Below are positions 13,341 to 23,154 of a stretch of 64,000 bases of DNA, one piece after another. The notes beneath the pieces were generated by a model. The model was not told where the DNA came from. It was given only the letters and a program-made list of their open reading frames with translations, and made no database searches. Within the stretch, counting starts at the first letter, position 1. The number at the start of each line of letters is the position of its first letter. The DNA lies in the NCBI RefSeq assembly GCF_905220565.1, contig NC_059410.1:6906695-6970694 (forward strand), given 5' to 3'. This DNA is from Melitaea cinxia (taxonomy: Eukaryota > Arthropoda > Insecta > Lepidoptera > Nymphalidae). Position numbers and translations under genes: made by a program.

Positions 13341-14119
13341 AGTAGCGCTAGATGCCTAATAAACAATTTTGAAAAATATTGTCTGTTGTTTTTATTATTA
13401 ATTGGAGTAAAAAATAGATTCATAATTCTCAATATTCTTCTCTTCATTATTATTTTGAATTATCATTTGGTCGTAGTTCACTTGATTTAGCTAATTATAT
13501 TTTTTCCTTATTTCCCATTCATGTCTATGATGGGAAAGCAATTTACCATAACTGGCGACACTAGCTACGCCACCAGTCGCGCGCAGACTTAAGGACGCTA
13601 TCACATTTTTCACTCGCTCAAGTTTAGGTATTTAAATCGCAACACAATAACATTACGCGTACGCACACATTGATACCGCTATCTGCTCGATTTTGTACCG
13701 ACGTAACTAATCTTGGTACTTGAAAGTATTAATTTTTAATTTTACTGGTATTGATTAGTAAATTTAGTTGTAAGTTTAAAGTCGAACTTGGTAACTGTTA
13801 CTAAGTACCTACTATTCACGGAACCTCTCCCCTACTCTGTTTATGACGATGTCTTAAGGCGTCAGGGTATTTACTACTCGTTCGTCGTACTATACAATAA
13901 AATATAATAGATAATAATACGCTTATTTTTATAATTCAAAATCACATACAATTTTAAGTTATATTATTATAGTTTTAACATTATAATAATATAAACATAA
14001 CATATTTTACGTAAACAATCTATACAAATAAATAAAATTGGAGTGTCCTTTAGTTATATTAAAATACTGCTTTTTGCTAAATGCATACGGATGTATACAC
14101 GGTCCATATACCAAAATAA

Positions 14120-14255
14120 TATTTTTCCAATTTTTGTCTGTCTGTCTGTCGGTATGTTCCGGCTAATCTCTGAAACGGGTGGACCGATTTTGACGGTACT
14201 TTCACTGGGATATATCTTATGCAATAAGGAGTAACATAGGCTGCTTCTATTTTAG
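14120..14255 (+). repeat. Degenerate repeat tail (RTE/SINE-type)
   Basis: Contains GGCTAATCTCTGAAACGG followed by TGGACCGATTTTGACGG. A related copy in the opposite orientation is at about 63060-63110 (TTTCAGAGATTAGCCGGAAC). Confidence 0.5.
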
Positions 14256-14305
14256 AAATTTATTTATTTTATAACTCTGCAAACGGAACAATGATGATGA
14301 TGATG

Positions 14306-14525
14306 AATGTAAATTTAAAATAAAATAATTTTTAACAAAAAAAAAAAAAAAATTGACTTCAAACAGGAAACTTCTTCAATATTATAAAATATTTATTTAA
14401 TCATTTCTGATTAACTAAATCAAAATACGAATTACTTTGTACTAAGTAAGTTTATTTTTCACTTTTTAGTTTCCTGTTAGAAGTCGGTTTTTTTTTGTTA
14501 AAAATTATTTTATTTTACAATTTTT
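14306..14525. repeat. Fold-back structure with long inverted arms
   Basis: The left arm (about 14306-14365: AAATAATTTTTAACAAAAAA, then TTGACTTC and ACAGGAAAC) is nearly the reverse complement of the right arm (about 14466-14525: GTTTCCTGTTAGAAGTCGG, then TTTTTTTGTTAAAAATTATT). A loop of about 100 bases separates them. It carries the GAAGTCGG ends of the dispersed family found elsewhere in the window. Confidence 0.7.
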
Positions 14526-14569
14526 AGTGATGGGTAGACCTAACAAGGATGCTTTTTCTCTTATGTCGG

Positions 14570-14800
14570 GGGTCCGGAAACATAGACAATACACAAGCAC
14601 AAACACCCAGATCATGACAAACATCTTATATGGCCAATACAAATGTCTGTCCTGCGCGGAGATTGAACCCACTAACGCCAGCGCAACAGCCAGTGCTGTG
14701 ACCGCTGCGCTAACGCGTCGACATACTATGAGTAAAGTTCGCTATCAGGTGCACGTAATAACAACCGGGACTGACAGCCTACCGTGTTCTCCGAGGCTAG
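14570..14800 (-). repeat. tRNA-derived SINE, minus strand
   Basis: Read on the minus strand it has a tRNA-like head (TTAGCGCAGCGGTCACAGC for the A-box region and GTGGGTTCAATCTCCGC for the B box), then TTTGTATTGGCCATATAAG. This is the same order as the better-preserved SINE at 20850-21159. Confidence 0.6.
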
Positions 14801-14849
14801 GTTGGGAGAACCACAAGGATTAACAACTAGATTGAAAATAAATATTTGT

Positions 14850-14955
14850 ATAAACATAAATATCCACTCCAAGCGGGAATTGAACCCGCGACCGTCAGTG
14901 TTTAGGCGCCGCCGACGCGGCACATGCACCATTATATCAAAGCGGTCGTCAAACA
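14850..14955 (-). repeat. Second tRNA-derived SINE head, minus strand
   Basis: The minus strand reads GCGGTCGCGGGTTCAATTCC, a clear RNA polymerase III B box, with GCCGCGTCGGCGGCGCC upstream. A different subfamily from the neighbouring copy. Too diverged from cloverleaf form to be a tRNA gene. Confidence 0.55.
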
Positions 14956-15375
14956 GCAAAAGGTAACTGCTATAAATTGTTGAGAAATTCCCTCGAGTGT
15001 TTATGGGCTCCATCATCAAACCTGGTCCTGTGACACAGATGACCACACAGCAGGTAATTCCTCGAATATCTTTCGTCTCCATCATCAGACTGTAATACAC
15101 TTGTAACTCATATAGGTGCAAAGTTCTCATCGATAGAAACGAATTAAGTTCAAACAGCAGGTAATTGCTATAAATCGTTAAAGAGTTCCCTCGACTATCT
15201 TTTGTCTCCATCATCAGACTGTAATGGCACTTATAACTAATACAGGTGCAAAGTTCTCATCAATAGAAACGAATTAAGATCAAAAAGCAGGTAATTGCTA
15301 TAAATTGTTGAAGAGTTCCCTCGACTATCTTTCTTCTCCATCATCAATCAGATCGACTCCAGACCTTTATTAAAT
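14955..15375 (+). repeat. Tandem array, about 128-bp period, 2.5-3 copies
   Basis: GTAATTGCTATAAAT recurs at 15161 and 15289 (128 bases apart), with a diverged copy at 14963. Each unit contains TTCCCTCGA, then CTCCATCATCAGA, then GGTGCAAAGTTCTCATC, then GAAACGAATTAAG. The TTCCCTCGA...CATCATCAGA core is the same as in the dispersed GAAGTCGGTT family (for example 42779-42817), so the array is an expansion inside one copy of that family. Confidence 0.65.
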
Positions 15376-15379
15376 AGTA

Positions 15380-15663
15380 GTGCTTTATAGTACTTAATGA
15401 AAACATGATTAAATTTACTAGTCACCCGTACGATTTTTGAAAGTTTCCCTCGATTTCTCTGGGATCCCATCATCAGATCCTAGTTTCCTTATCATAGTAC
15501 CAAACTAGGGATATCTCCTTCCCAACAAAAAAAGAATTATCAAAATCGGTTCATAAACGAAAAAGTTATTTCCGAACATACATTAAAATATATATATATA
15601 TATATATATATATAACGGTCGAATTGAGTAACCTCCTCCTTTTTTTGAAGTCGGTTGAAAAGA
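15380..15663 (+). repeat. GAAGTCGGTT family, copy A (3' part), with (TA)n
   Basis: Contains TTTCTCTGGGATCCCATC (about 15455), GGGATATCTCCTTCC, a (TA)n run at 15590-15614, and the 3' end CCTCCTCCTTTTTTTGAAG followed by TCGGTT. The same order is seen in copies at 42537 and 59306. Confidence 0.7.
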
Positions 15664-16499
15664 AGACAAATTGTAAAGATTACTTATTATTATTGATTAT
15701 TATATATAAACCAGATGCATAGCAAAGACAATCGATTGTGAAGTATCAATTTCGTCCAAGCACAGTACACACAAAAAACTCATTTTTTACGTAATTATTA
15801 CTTGCGCTGAAGCGATACAGCCGTGCTTCCATGAGCGCGTTTCGGCGCGGAATGACGAACGACGATGGTTCACTTGTAAAAAATGTATGAAGAAATTTGA
15901 GAGCGTTTCTTATTTTTCTCATAAATGGAAATATTATTTATTTTTATATAAAATATCTAGCGCTACGCATAGAGGACTAAATAAGCAACAATTTCTTAGT
16001 GTATTTATTTTTCTTAGTGCAGTGTATTTAGGCTATAATGGTTCCAATTCAGACCCGTCTTTTTTTAATTTTTTGCGATTTCTGTGATGGTTAAACTGTA
16101 TTTGTGTGAAAAGTTTGTATGGGGCTATAGAATTTTTATGGTCTCACTCGGAGATGAATATATTATCTTTCATTTGAAACCAAGATATCCTCTCAGGGTG
16201 ACTCCTAATTAATTAAAATGGTACGTGAAAAACACTGATATTTGTAGAAAAATGTGATAGCGTCCTTAACTGGCGCGCACTATACATATTACAGAGTCTT
16301 ACAAACTTCCGTTATAGTAGCTTACTAATCTCATATTTTGTTACAAAAAATCGTAAACTTATTGGTAGCCACTGATATGTGCACAGAAGGGTGACAATAC
16401 GATTTCAAAATGTAAGTAGGATGACAAACATGTATAATATTGTGTATTTTTTTAAATTTTTATCTGCTTCATTTTATAAAAGTTTAGTATTTTAGGGGC

Positions 16500-17055
16500 C
16501 AGTCCTTTGTCACACACTACAACATCACCATGCATAGCGTTGTCCCGTCTCGTTTCAAAGTACGTCATGAGGCTGCACACCTCGCGGTTATGCATGGTGT
16601 TAACATGCCTCGCTAGCACACTTTCGCGGGATGTACAGTCTCATGACCGACGACTTGGGGTGATGCGCGCGATGGTTCATCATAGTTGTGCGGACTCTTC
16701 TATCCAGGGCGTCAAGTTCAGTCTGAGTCCATCTGAGTATGCCAAGAGAAGAAGAGAGAGAGAGAAGGTGTACAAGAGAGTTGGCATGACCCATGCGTTA
16801 TAGGCTCGGACCCTGTCGGCACCTGACAAATAGCTCCGAAGAACTTTTGTCAGCCGTCCAAAAAAGACTTCGCAAACTGCCTGTTTCATGTCCATCTACC
16901 TAACCCCTATGCACTGTGACATACCCAGATACCGGTAAGATGCAGCTTAGGAAAGGGTCTTGAAGGATGCTATTTCGAGACTACAAATTGAGTCAACTGA
17001 CCCCTGTCCACATACACGACCGCACACTTATCCACTCCAAGTTGCAGCATCAAAA
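16500..17055 (-). pseudogene. Decayed LINE reverse-transcriptase fragment
   Basis: The minus strand shows LGVDKCAVVYVDRGQLTQF near 17045, then stops, then MDMKQAVCEVFFGRLTKVLR, ADRVRAYNAWVMPTLLYTFS, WTQTELDALDRRVRTTMMNH, HPKSSVMRLYIPRK and MTYFETRRDNAMHGD. This is the thumb and C-terminal region of a non-LTR reverse transcriptase, with several stops and frame changes. It is not part of the intact LINE at 21940, which is a different family. Confidence 0.7.
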
Positions 17056-17708
17056 AATACCTACATATGAAAGGTAACGCCATCTTTTAGGAAAGAAGAA
17101 TGCCCATTTTTCACCTGACTATGTATAGAAATAAAATAAATCTTAAAATTCAGTTTATTTAATTGTTTATTAATTACGCTTATCACAATGTTAAAAGAAA
17201 CGCAGGAAAAAAATATTTTGTAATATTTCTATAAACTTATTCTACGTCAAGGGTTAACGTATTAACATGTTTTGAACGCATCCCAACTACATTTTTCTTA
17301 CGACGTTTCATTTTACACACTACTACTTGACTATTTAACTCTGTTTCTGTGTTTTAAACATTATTTTACGCTTTATTTATTTAATTTCATAAATATTTTA
17401 TTTCTTCGTTGGGCTTTAAATATTTCAGATTAATATAAAATTACATAATAATTAAAAAAATAATAATCATGCAGTATGTATTAATTGAGTTCGCACGACT
17501 GAAACGGATTTTTTGACCAGGCATCGGCATTCGTGATTCGATACCGCGCACGCGCAGTCTTTCGTTGTTGCGTTTGCGTCTCGTTTGTGTACTGTGCGAT
17601 TTTGTGTGCGTTACACCTTTTTCGACCTTATTTACCGTCCCTGGACCTCGATATCGTCCTCATCTGACGACCATTGTTTACTATACCCTTGTAAATCCGT
17701 CCTTGATA
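17056..17708. other. AT-rich stretch, possible left end of the ISL2EU-like transposon
   Basis: GAAAGAAGAATGCCCA at 17092-17107, with ACCTGAC at 17113-17119 and TATGTATAG just after. This resembles the reverse complement of 21513-21581 (TGGGCATTGTTCTTTG, GTCAGGT, CTATACATA). Apart from this candidate inverted repeat I see nothing coding up to 17560; from 17565 there is open frame leading into the small C4 ORF. Confidence 0.35.
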
Positions 17709-18167
17709 ATGCCGCCGTCGGCAAATAGTCGACGTATACTTTGCATAAACTGCAACGTCTGCTTAAATACGTTTCGACGTTATCTCGTTCATGAACTCAA
17801 CACAAGAGTTATTTCCTTACTTAGCGAGTGGCTATCAACAGTAATCGTAAGTATTTATGGTTATTATTTTTTATCTAAAAATATCAATAGTATAATGCAA
17901 GTAACTGTCCGAAAGATCTACCTATGTATTCGAAAGATGTACATACATTGACAAAACGAATACAGTTTTGTCTTGTTATTTCATGTTTCGTTTTGAACTG
18001 TTGTTGAAATCTTTGTTTGTTGTTTATTTTTAATGTAGAACCATTTGTTTAAGATGTGCTGCTAGCATTAAGCTTTTGTATCAATTGTAAACAAAATTAT
18101 ATTAAGTTTCCTATTTCAGATTACTGAGGAAGATTACATTTGTGAACCTTGTAAAGAACTCCTATGA
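17709..18167 (+). CDS. Small C4 zinc-module ORF upstream of the transposase (2 exons, 61 aa)
   Basis: Exon 1, 17709-17846, begins MPPSANSRRILCINCNVC and ends at donor ATC/GTAAGT. Exon 2 begins at 18120 after TTTCAG and reads ITEEDYICEPCKELL before TGA at 18165-18167. The product has one CxxC-(about 40)-CxxC zinc module. Its stop codon overlaps the ATG of the next frame (ATGA, 18164-18167). The downstream frame carries a second module of the same design, so the two frames may be one ancestral N-terminus split by a one-base deletion, or two coupled ORFs. I know no named family for this module; ZAD-like domains are the nearest analogy. Confidence 0.45.
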
Positions 18168-20592
18168 GAAGCATAAACCAGCAATTAGCAACAAGCTGTG
18201 ATGGTGCTCAAGCTTCAGGGTCATCTCAACTAGGCCGGAGACAAGTGTGTAGTCTTTGTGGACGGTCAATACTTAAGCGTCAGAGCCATTCTATTGTTTT
18301 TGACAATCCTTCAGAAGAGCAAAGACAGATAAATACTGTTATACAAACAAGAATTGCACCACGTCAGGTATTTATGTTTCTATATTTTTCATTATTTGCC
18401 AGTATAATACTACGTACTGTTATAGAAATGATTATATACTGTTAGTGGTTGACTGATGCTGTAATAATTTTAGCCACAAATAAATAAAAAGTATTGTGCA
18501 TACATATATTTGTAATAGGAAAGTAATAATTATCGCTTTTTGATCTTGAAAATGTTTTTTATTAATATATTTACAATACCTGATATTAATTCTTTGTTTT
18601 CTTTCGTAGATATCATCATCTGATAGAATATGCCATTCATGCTGGATGAGTTGTAAGCGTGCTGCCATACATGTTGAGCATGTTGATGAAGCTCGTGGAG
18701 TTTCTACAACTACCGAAGAAGTTCAAATTGGAATAGGTAACTCTGAGCCAAACACTGCTGAACCAACTAATGAAAGTCTAGATGTGCCTACTGAAGTTGT
18801 ATCTAGCAACATAACATTGGAAAACTATAGACGGGCAGCAAATACTGCTTCTCACTGCCTTTTCCCTCAATGTACTAATATTAATCTGCATAATATGGCA
18901 GATTCATTTAGAGCAACGATACTCAGTACATATAAATATTATATACCTGTGCACAGCCGTGTCTGTACAGAACATAGACTGAGTAATGAGTGGAGTAACC
19001 TGTATAATTCTAGTAATAGCATTAGTACATTTACTTCACAACAAGTAGAACACATTTTTTCATTTGTTAATGCTTTCAAGCCCTACCTTAATTTCACAAA
19101 TGTAGAAGCTATTCAAGAAATCGAAGATAACATATTTTTCTTTTGGACTGGAAGGTCCAAACTAGACTTTTTCACCCTTCTTAATGAAGTTCCACGCATA
19201 CAAGGAATTCACAAAGGTATTTTGGGATTAGCTGCATTGTTAATGAAACTGAGGACTGGTGAATCAGATATTCGGTTATCTACATTATTAGATATACCAC
19301 GTACCACATTAGAGCGACTAATGAACAAATGCAGGGAAATCTTGGTTCAAGATTTTGTACCTATAAACCTGGGTATTGATCACATATCAAGAGAAAGGCT
19401 AATGGATCATAACCTTACAATACCAAATGGTATATACAATGAAAACTATACTAATGCTATAATGATTTGCGATGGGACATACATAAATATAAATAAAAGT
19501 TCTAATTACTCTTTCCAAAAAGATACGTATTCTTTGCACAAATATAAAAATCTATTAAAACCATTTTTAATTGTGGCATGTGATGGTTACATATTAGATT
19601 GTTTCGGTCCATACAAGGCTACCACATCTGATGCTGACATAATGATTTCCCTTTTTGACAATGAAAACTCTCCTCTTAGATTATATTTTCAAGAAAATGA
19701 TGTGTTTATATTGGATAAGGGTTTCAGAGATTGTATAAGAATGCTAGAAAGTTGTAATTATCGACCATATATGCCTGATTCTCTATTAGAAGGCGAACAC
19801 CAATTAACAACACAACAGGCCAACCGGAGTCGTTGTGTAACATTATGTCGCTGGGTAGTTGAGGCAGTAAATGGACATTTAAAAAGAGATTTTAAGCTCC
19901 TGAGGCAAGACTATTTTAATAAATCTGTGCCAAATATGATGCAGAACTTTCAGATAGCTGCCAGTCTCCTTAACCGATTTGGTGTTCGTTTTCGTGATAG
20001 AGATGATTCTAATGAAATAGTCGCAATAATTAGAGAGAGAATTAATTTTGAAAATAATTTAGCACTCTTGATTGAGGAATTAAATATGAATAGAAGGTTT
20101 GCTGTTTTTCAGAGTATAACAGCTGACCGAGATAATTTATTTATGTTTCCTAGATTAAGTTACAATGATTTAGTACTATTTGCTCTAGGTACTTACCAGA
20201 TAAGGCAAGCCAGATCGTATTATGGGGAACATATTCGATTTCATGGATCATATATAATAGAAATATGTAGAGACACACAAGACTTTTCTCAGTATAATCT
20301 GAGAGGAAGTGGTGATATAACATTGATAAGAGGAAAAATTAAGTCCAGACACATTTCAAAAAAACAATATTATGTCTACATTTTAATAGAAAATAATGTG
20401 TCTGGCAGAGCTGGTATAGTCGAATACTATTGTAATTGTTTGGTTGGTCGACGAACCATTGGATGTTGCGCTCATGTTATGACATTAGTGTGGTACCTTG
20501 GATGGGCTAGATATGAAGAAAATATCTCTGCTCCAGCAGAATTTCTGGATGATGTATATATAAGAGATTTTTATGAAAATGATGATACCTAA
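18164..20592 (+). CDS. ISL2EU/PIF-Harbinger-like DDE transposase with C-terminal SWIM finger (2 exons, about 728 aa)
   Basis: Exon 1, 18164-18367 (ATG to donor CAG/GTATTT); exon 2, 18610-20592 (acceptor CGTAG). N-terminal zinc module: CSLCGRSI about residue 27 and ICHSCWMSC about residue 76. The DDE core has MICDGTYININ (first Asp), VFILDKGFRD (second Asp) and RWVVEAVNGHLKRDF (Glu), which fits DDE_Tnp_4 transposases of the PIF/Harbinger-ISL2EU group. The C-terminus has YYCNCLVGRRTIGCCAHVMT, a SWIM-type zinc finger (CxC...CxH). The 660-codon second exon has no stop or frameshift, so the protein may be functional. An upstream 61-aa C4 ORF overlaps its start. Superfamily seen from motifs; the exact clade is inferred. 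Confidence 0.75.
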
Positions 20593-20657
20593 TAAACTTT
20601 AACATTTATATAGTGTTTTATTTGTTTTTCCGGTTTTGTTAATCAGGTACATACCTT

Positions 20658-20677
20658 CGTACGGTACGTACCGTACG
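20658..20677. repeat. Perfect 20-bp palindrome
   Basis: CGTACGGTACGTACCGTACG is identical to its own reverse complement, in an AT-rich background 66 bases past the transposase stop codon. Possibly a subterminal protein-binding site of the transposon. Confidence 0.85.
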
Positions 20678-20849
20678 TAGGCCATTTAAATATGTTGGGT
20701 AGAAGTGATCACTTTTGACAACACAAGAATCAATTTAGACTTTTTAGAGGTCTGTATAGAAATTATCTGAGCATCCTTTTTTTTTCTTAATAAAAATATA
20801 GTTATGTGTACTGGAGAAACAGCAGTTAATGCTCGATATTCAATTTATA

Positions 20850-21159
20850 AACGTCGCTTTGGCGCAACGATCACAGCCATGGATTGTGCCTGTTGCGCTG
20901 GCGGTTGCGGGTTCGATCCCTGCACATGTCAAACACTTGTATTGGGCATACATGATACAGGTGTTTGCCGTGGTCTGAGTGCTTGTGCAGGCCTTGTTGG
21001 TCTCCCTACCGTGCCTCGTGCCGCCGTCGGTCCCGATTGTTATCATGTATACCTGATAGCGATCGTTACTCATAGTATCCGCCAACCCACATTGCAGCAG
21101 CGTAGTGGCGGGGGAAAGAGGCCTATGCCCAGTAGTAGGATATTACAGGCTGAAGCGAC
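20850..21159 (+). repeat. tRNA-derived SINE, full length, 10-bp target duplication
   Basis: Flanked by TCAATTTATA at 20840-20849 and 21160-21169. The head has GGCGCAACGATCACAGCCA and the B box GCGGGTTCGATCCC. The 3' end carries GAAAGAGGCCTATGCCC and AGTAGTAGGATATTACAGG, which recur in the truncated copy at 49703. Probably nested in the right flank of the ISL2EU-like transposon. Confidence 0.85.
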
Positions 21160-21169
21160 TCAATTTATA

Positions 21170-21927
21170 GTGACTATCATTGAGTCTAAGCAGTGACGTA
21201 AGCCGTAGCGTAAGACGTAGCTGGTTACAAGGAATTCAAAAAGTAAAAAAGACGTTTTAGATCATACCTAAGTAAGTATTCCTATTTTATTTGTTCCTAT
21301 TTTAAAAATAGGAATTTAATAACCAATTCGTATTTTAGCGTTAATAATTCAAGCATATATTTTTTTTTTATTACCTACATAGGTATTCGGTAACGGCAAA
21401 TCCTAACCTAAAAGGTAACATTAATGGGTATTTTTTGGAATTCGTAGCGTTTAAATCGTAAAAATGACTATATGACATTATTTCCTAAACTTACAGGTAG
21501 TCTTTCTCCTATACCATAAAACTATACATAAAATTTCAGTGTCAGGTTTTTAAATGTATGGAAAGTGGGCATTGTTCTTTGACGTGGCACATATCTTTTT
21601 GCAGCAAAAAACAGAACAATTCGGCATTTTTTGAAGGACGTTGGTTCAAGCGTGCAACTAGATTTAGTTTAGTCTCTAGTGATTAGTGCGGCTGCAACCA
21701 GTTTTATTCTACGCGTAGGACCATTCGGACTTATGCCTTGACAGAAGGGAACGCCTGTGCATGGCTACTCCCCTCCGTGTTGCTCTATGTTTTTTCCAAA
21801 ACAAAAAAGTCGAATGTCGATTTTCACGATATCGATTTTAAAATCGATTTATTTGGTCCGAGGATCGATTCTTCGACTAATCGATTTCAGATCGCGATGG
21901 ATATATAATAAAATTATTGGCGCGAAG
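21170..21927. other. Intergenic sequence; candidate right end of the DNA transposon
   Basis: No gene seen. 21513-21581 is a candidate right terminal inverted repeat (pairing with 17092-17130). 21590-21800 is unassigned. Confidence 0.35.
21825..21900 (+). promoter_or_regulatory. ATCGAT cluster, candidate displaced promoter of the FIRRM-like gene
   Basis: Four ATCGAT/TCGATT motifs in 75 bases, including GATATCGATT at 21829-21838, close to the insect DRE (TATCGATA) bound by DREF at housekeeping promoters. Removing the LINE (21940-27249) and one target copy puts this cluster about 170-250 bp upstream of the ATG at 27345. An inference from position. Confidence 0.3.
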
Positions 21928-22058
21928 TTATTTCAAAGAGGTGAGCGCGGGAACTTTGAAGTGAAAAGGCGGTCTTTTTTTTTCAAAAATATTTTATTAA
22001 TTTTATAATTCATTCACTGGAGTTTTTTATAAATAAATACTTATAAATTAATCAAGAG

Positions 22059-23144
22059 ATGGGGAGAAGTAAGAAAAGGAAAAAGAAGGAGGAAGGTAAC
22101 GCTGAGGACGACTCGTTGAGCTCCGACTCCGAGTCCATAAAATCTGTTGAGCTAACAGACGCCGAAAGGTATGCCCCGTTTCGGGTAGCCGATTACGTGC
22201 GGCACTACCCTGAGAACGGGGGTAATTTTGACTATATTGTATTCCTGGAGAGTACAGAGGCTGACAAGCCAATCGGAACAAGAGACATGATGACACTCGC
22301 TAATAGCATAAAAAAATATAATAAAGGCGTGAAACAACTAAAACGCATTAATAAAAGTAAAGTTGGAGTTATCTTTGATAGACCTGCTTTTGCTAACGCG
22401 GTCTTAGGCAACAAAAAATATCTTGATGGGTACAAACTTAAAGCTTCCCTTCCGGCTGCCGCTACAGAGGTCACTGGGGTAATTTCTCATGTGCCTATAG
22501 AATTATCCAATAAAGAAATATATTCAGCTCTAACTAGCACGAAAAATATTATATCTATACGAAGATTTATGCGACGTGTAAGAGAAAATGGAGAAATAAA
22601 ATTAATCCCCACAAAAACAATTTCTATAACCTTTTCCTGTCCCAATTTACCAGATAGTGTGGACCTCAACAGCTGGCGGTTCGAAGTACGGCAGTACATC
22701 CCGCCAGTAAAGCAGTGTCTAAAGTGTTTAAGATATGGTCATATTGCAAAATTCTGTAAAAATTCACAAAGATGCAGCATTTGTGGCGAAGGTCACAATT
22801 TTAAAGATTGTCAGACTCCTTATACTGCAGCCAGTTGCTGTCACTGCTCTGGCAATCACATTGCCATATCCCCTGCATGCCCTGTTAAAAAAGAAAAAAT
22901 CCAGCTTAACAGAGATAAATTTCAGAAAAAAAGCTTTGTTGATGTTTTAAACAGCTCTCACTTTCCATCATTAAACAAAACTGATCAGTTCTTATCTCTT
23001 TTAAATTCCGAAATAATACTCAAATCTATTACAGAAGCTTTAGTAAAACTTATAACACTAAACAAAAATAATGAAATACCTATCTCTTCCCAAAATATTA
23101 AAAATGTCCTGCAAGATACATTAAAAAAGGTTACTAATAAATAA
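22059..23144 (+). CDS. LINE ORF1: nucleic-acid-binding Gag-like protein (361 aa)
   Basis: Lys-rich start, a charged Ser/Asp/Glu stretch, a central RRM-like/PRE_C2HC-like region, then zinc knuckles at about residues 220-275: CLKCLRYGHIAKFC, CSICGEGHNFKDC and CCHCSGNHIAISPAC, each of CX2CX4HX4C or near type. It binds LINE RNA to form the retrotransposition particle (family knowledge). ATG at 22059 follows an AT-rich 5' UTR. The TAA at 23142-23144 is 10 bases before the ORF2 ATG, which would suit termination-reinitiation. Confidence 0.88.
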   Translation: MGRSKKRKKKEEGNAEDDSLSSDSESIKSVELTDAERYAPFRVADYVRHYPENGGNFDYIVFLESTEADKPIGTRDMMTLANSIKKYNKGVKQLKRINKSKVGVIFDRPAFANAVLGNKKYLDGYKLKASLPAAATEVTGVISHVPIELSNKEIYSALTSTKNIISIRRFMRRVRENGEIKLIPTKTISITFSCPNLPDSVDLNSWRFEVRQYIPPVKQCLKCLRYGHIAKFCKNSQRCSICGEGHNFKDCQTPYTAASCCHCSGNHIAISPACPVKKEKIQLNRDKFQKKSFVDVLNSSHFPSLNKTDQFLSLLNSEIILKSITEALVKLITLNKNNEIPISSQNIKNVLQDTLKKVTNK

Positions 23145-23154
23145 TTTGTACTTT

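Larger units (their letters stand above)
13593..16265. mobile_element. 2.67-kb TTAA-flanked element with 19-bp perfect inverted ends
   Basis: The ends are GGACGCTATCACATTTTTC (13593-13611) and its exact reverse complement (16247-16265). Each is flanked outside by TTAA (13589-13592 and 16266-16269), the target duplication of the piggyBac superfamily. A weak second similarity (GCGCGC near CAG) lies just outside both TTAA sites, so the true end could be a few bases further out. No transposase is visible. The interior holds repeat tails, a fold-back, two tRNA-type SINEs, a tandem array and a GAAGTCGGTT-family fragment. Inferred to be a non-autonomous piggyBac-like element that accumulated nested insertions. 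Confidence 0.65.

Noticed and set aside
14955..15375. CRISPR-like array
   Set aside because: Units are 128 bp or more with no short repeat/spacer alternation, in a eukaryotic genome; it is a transposon-derived tandem repeat.
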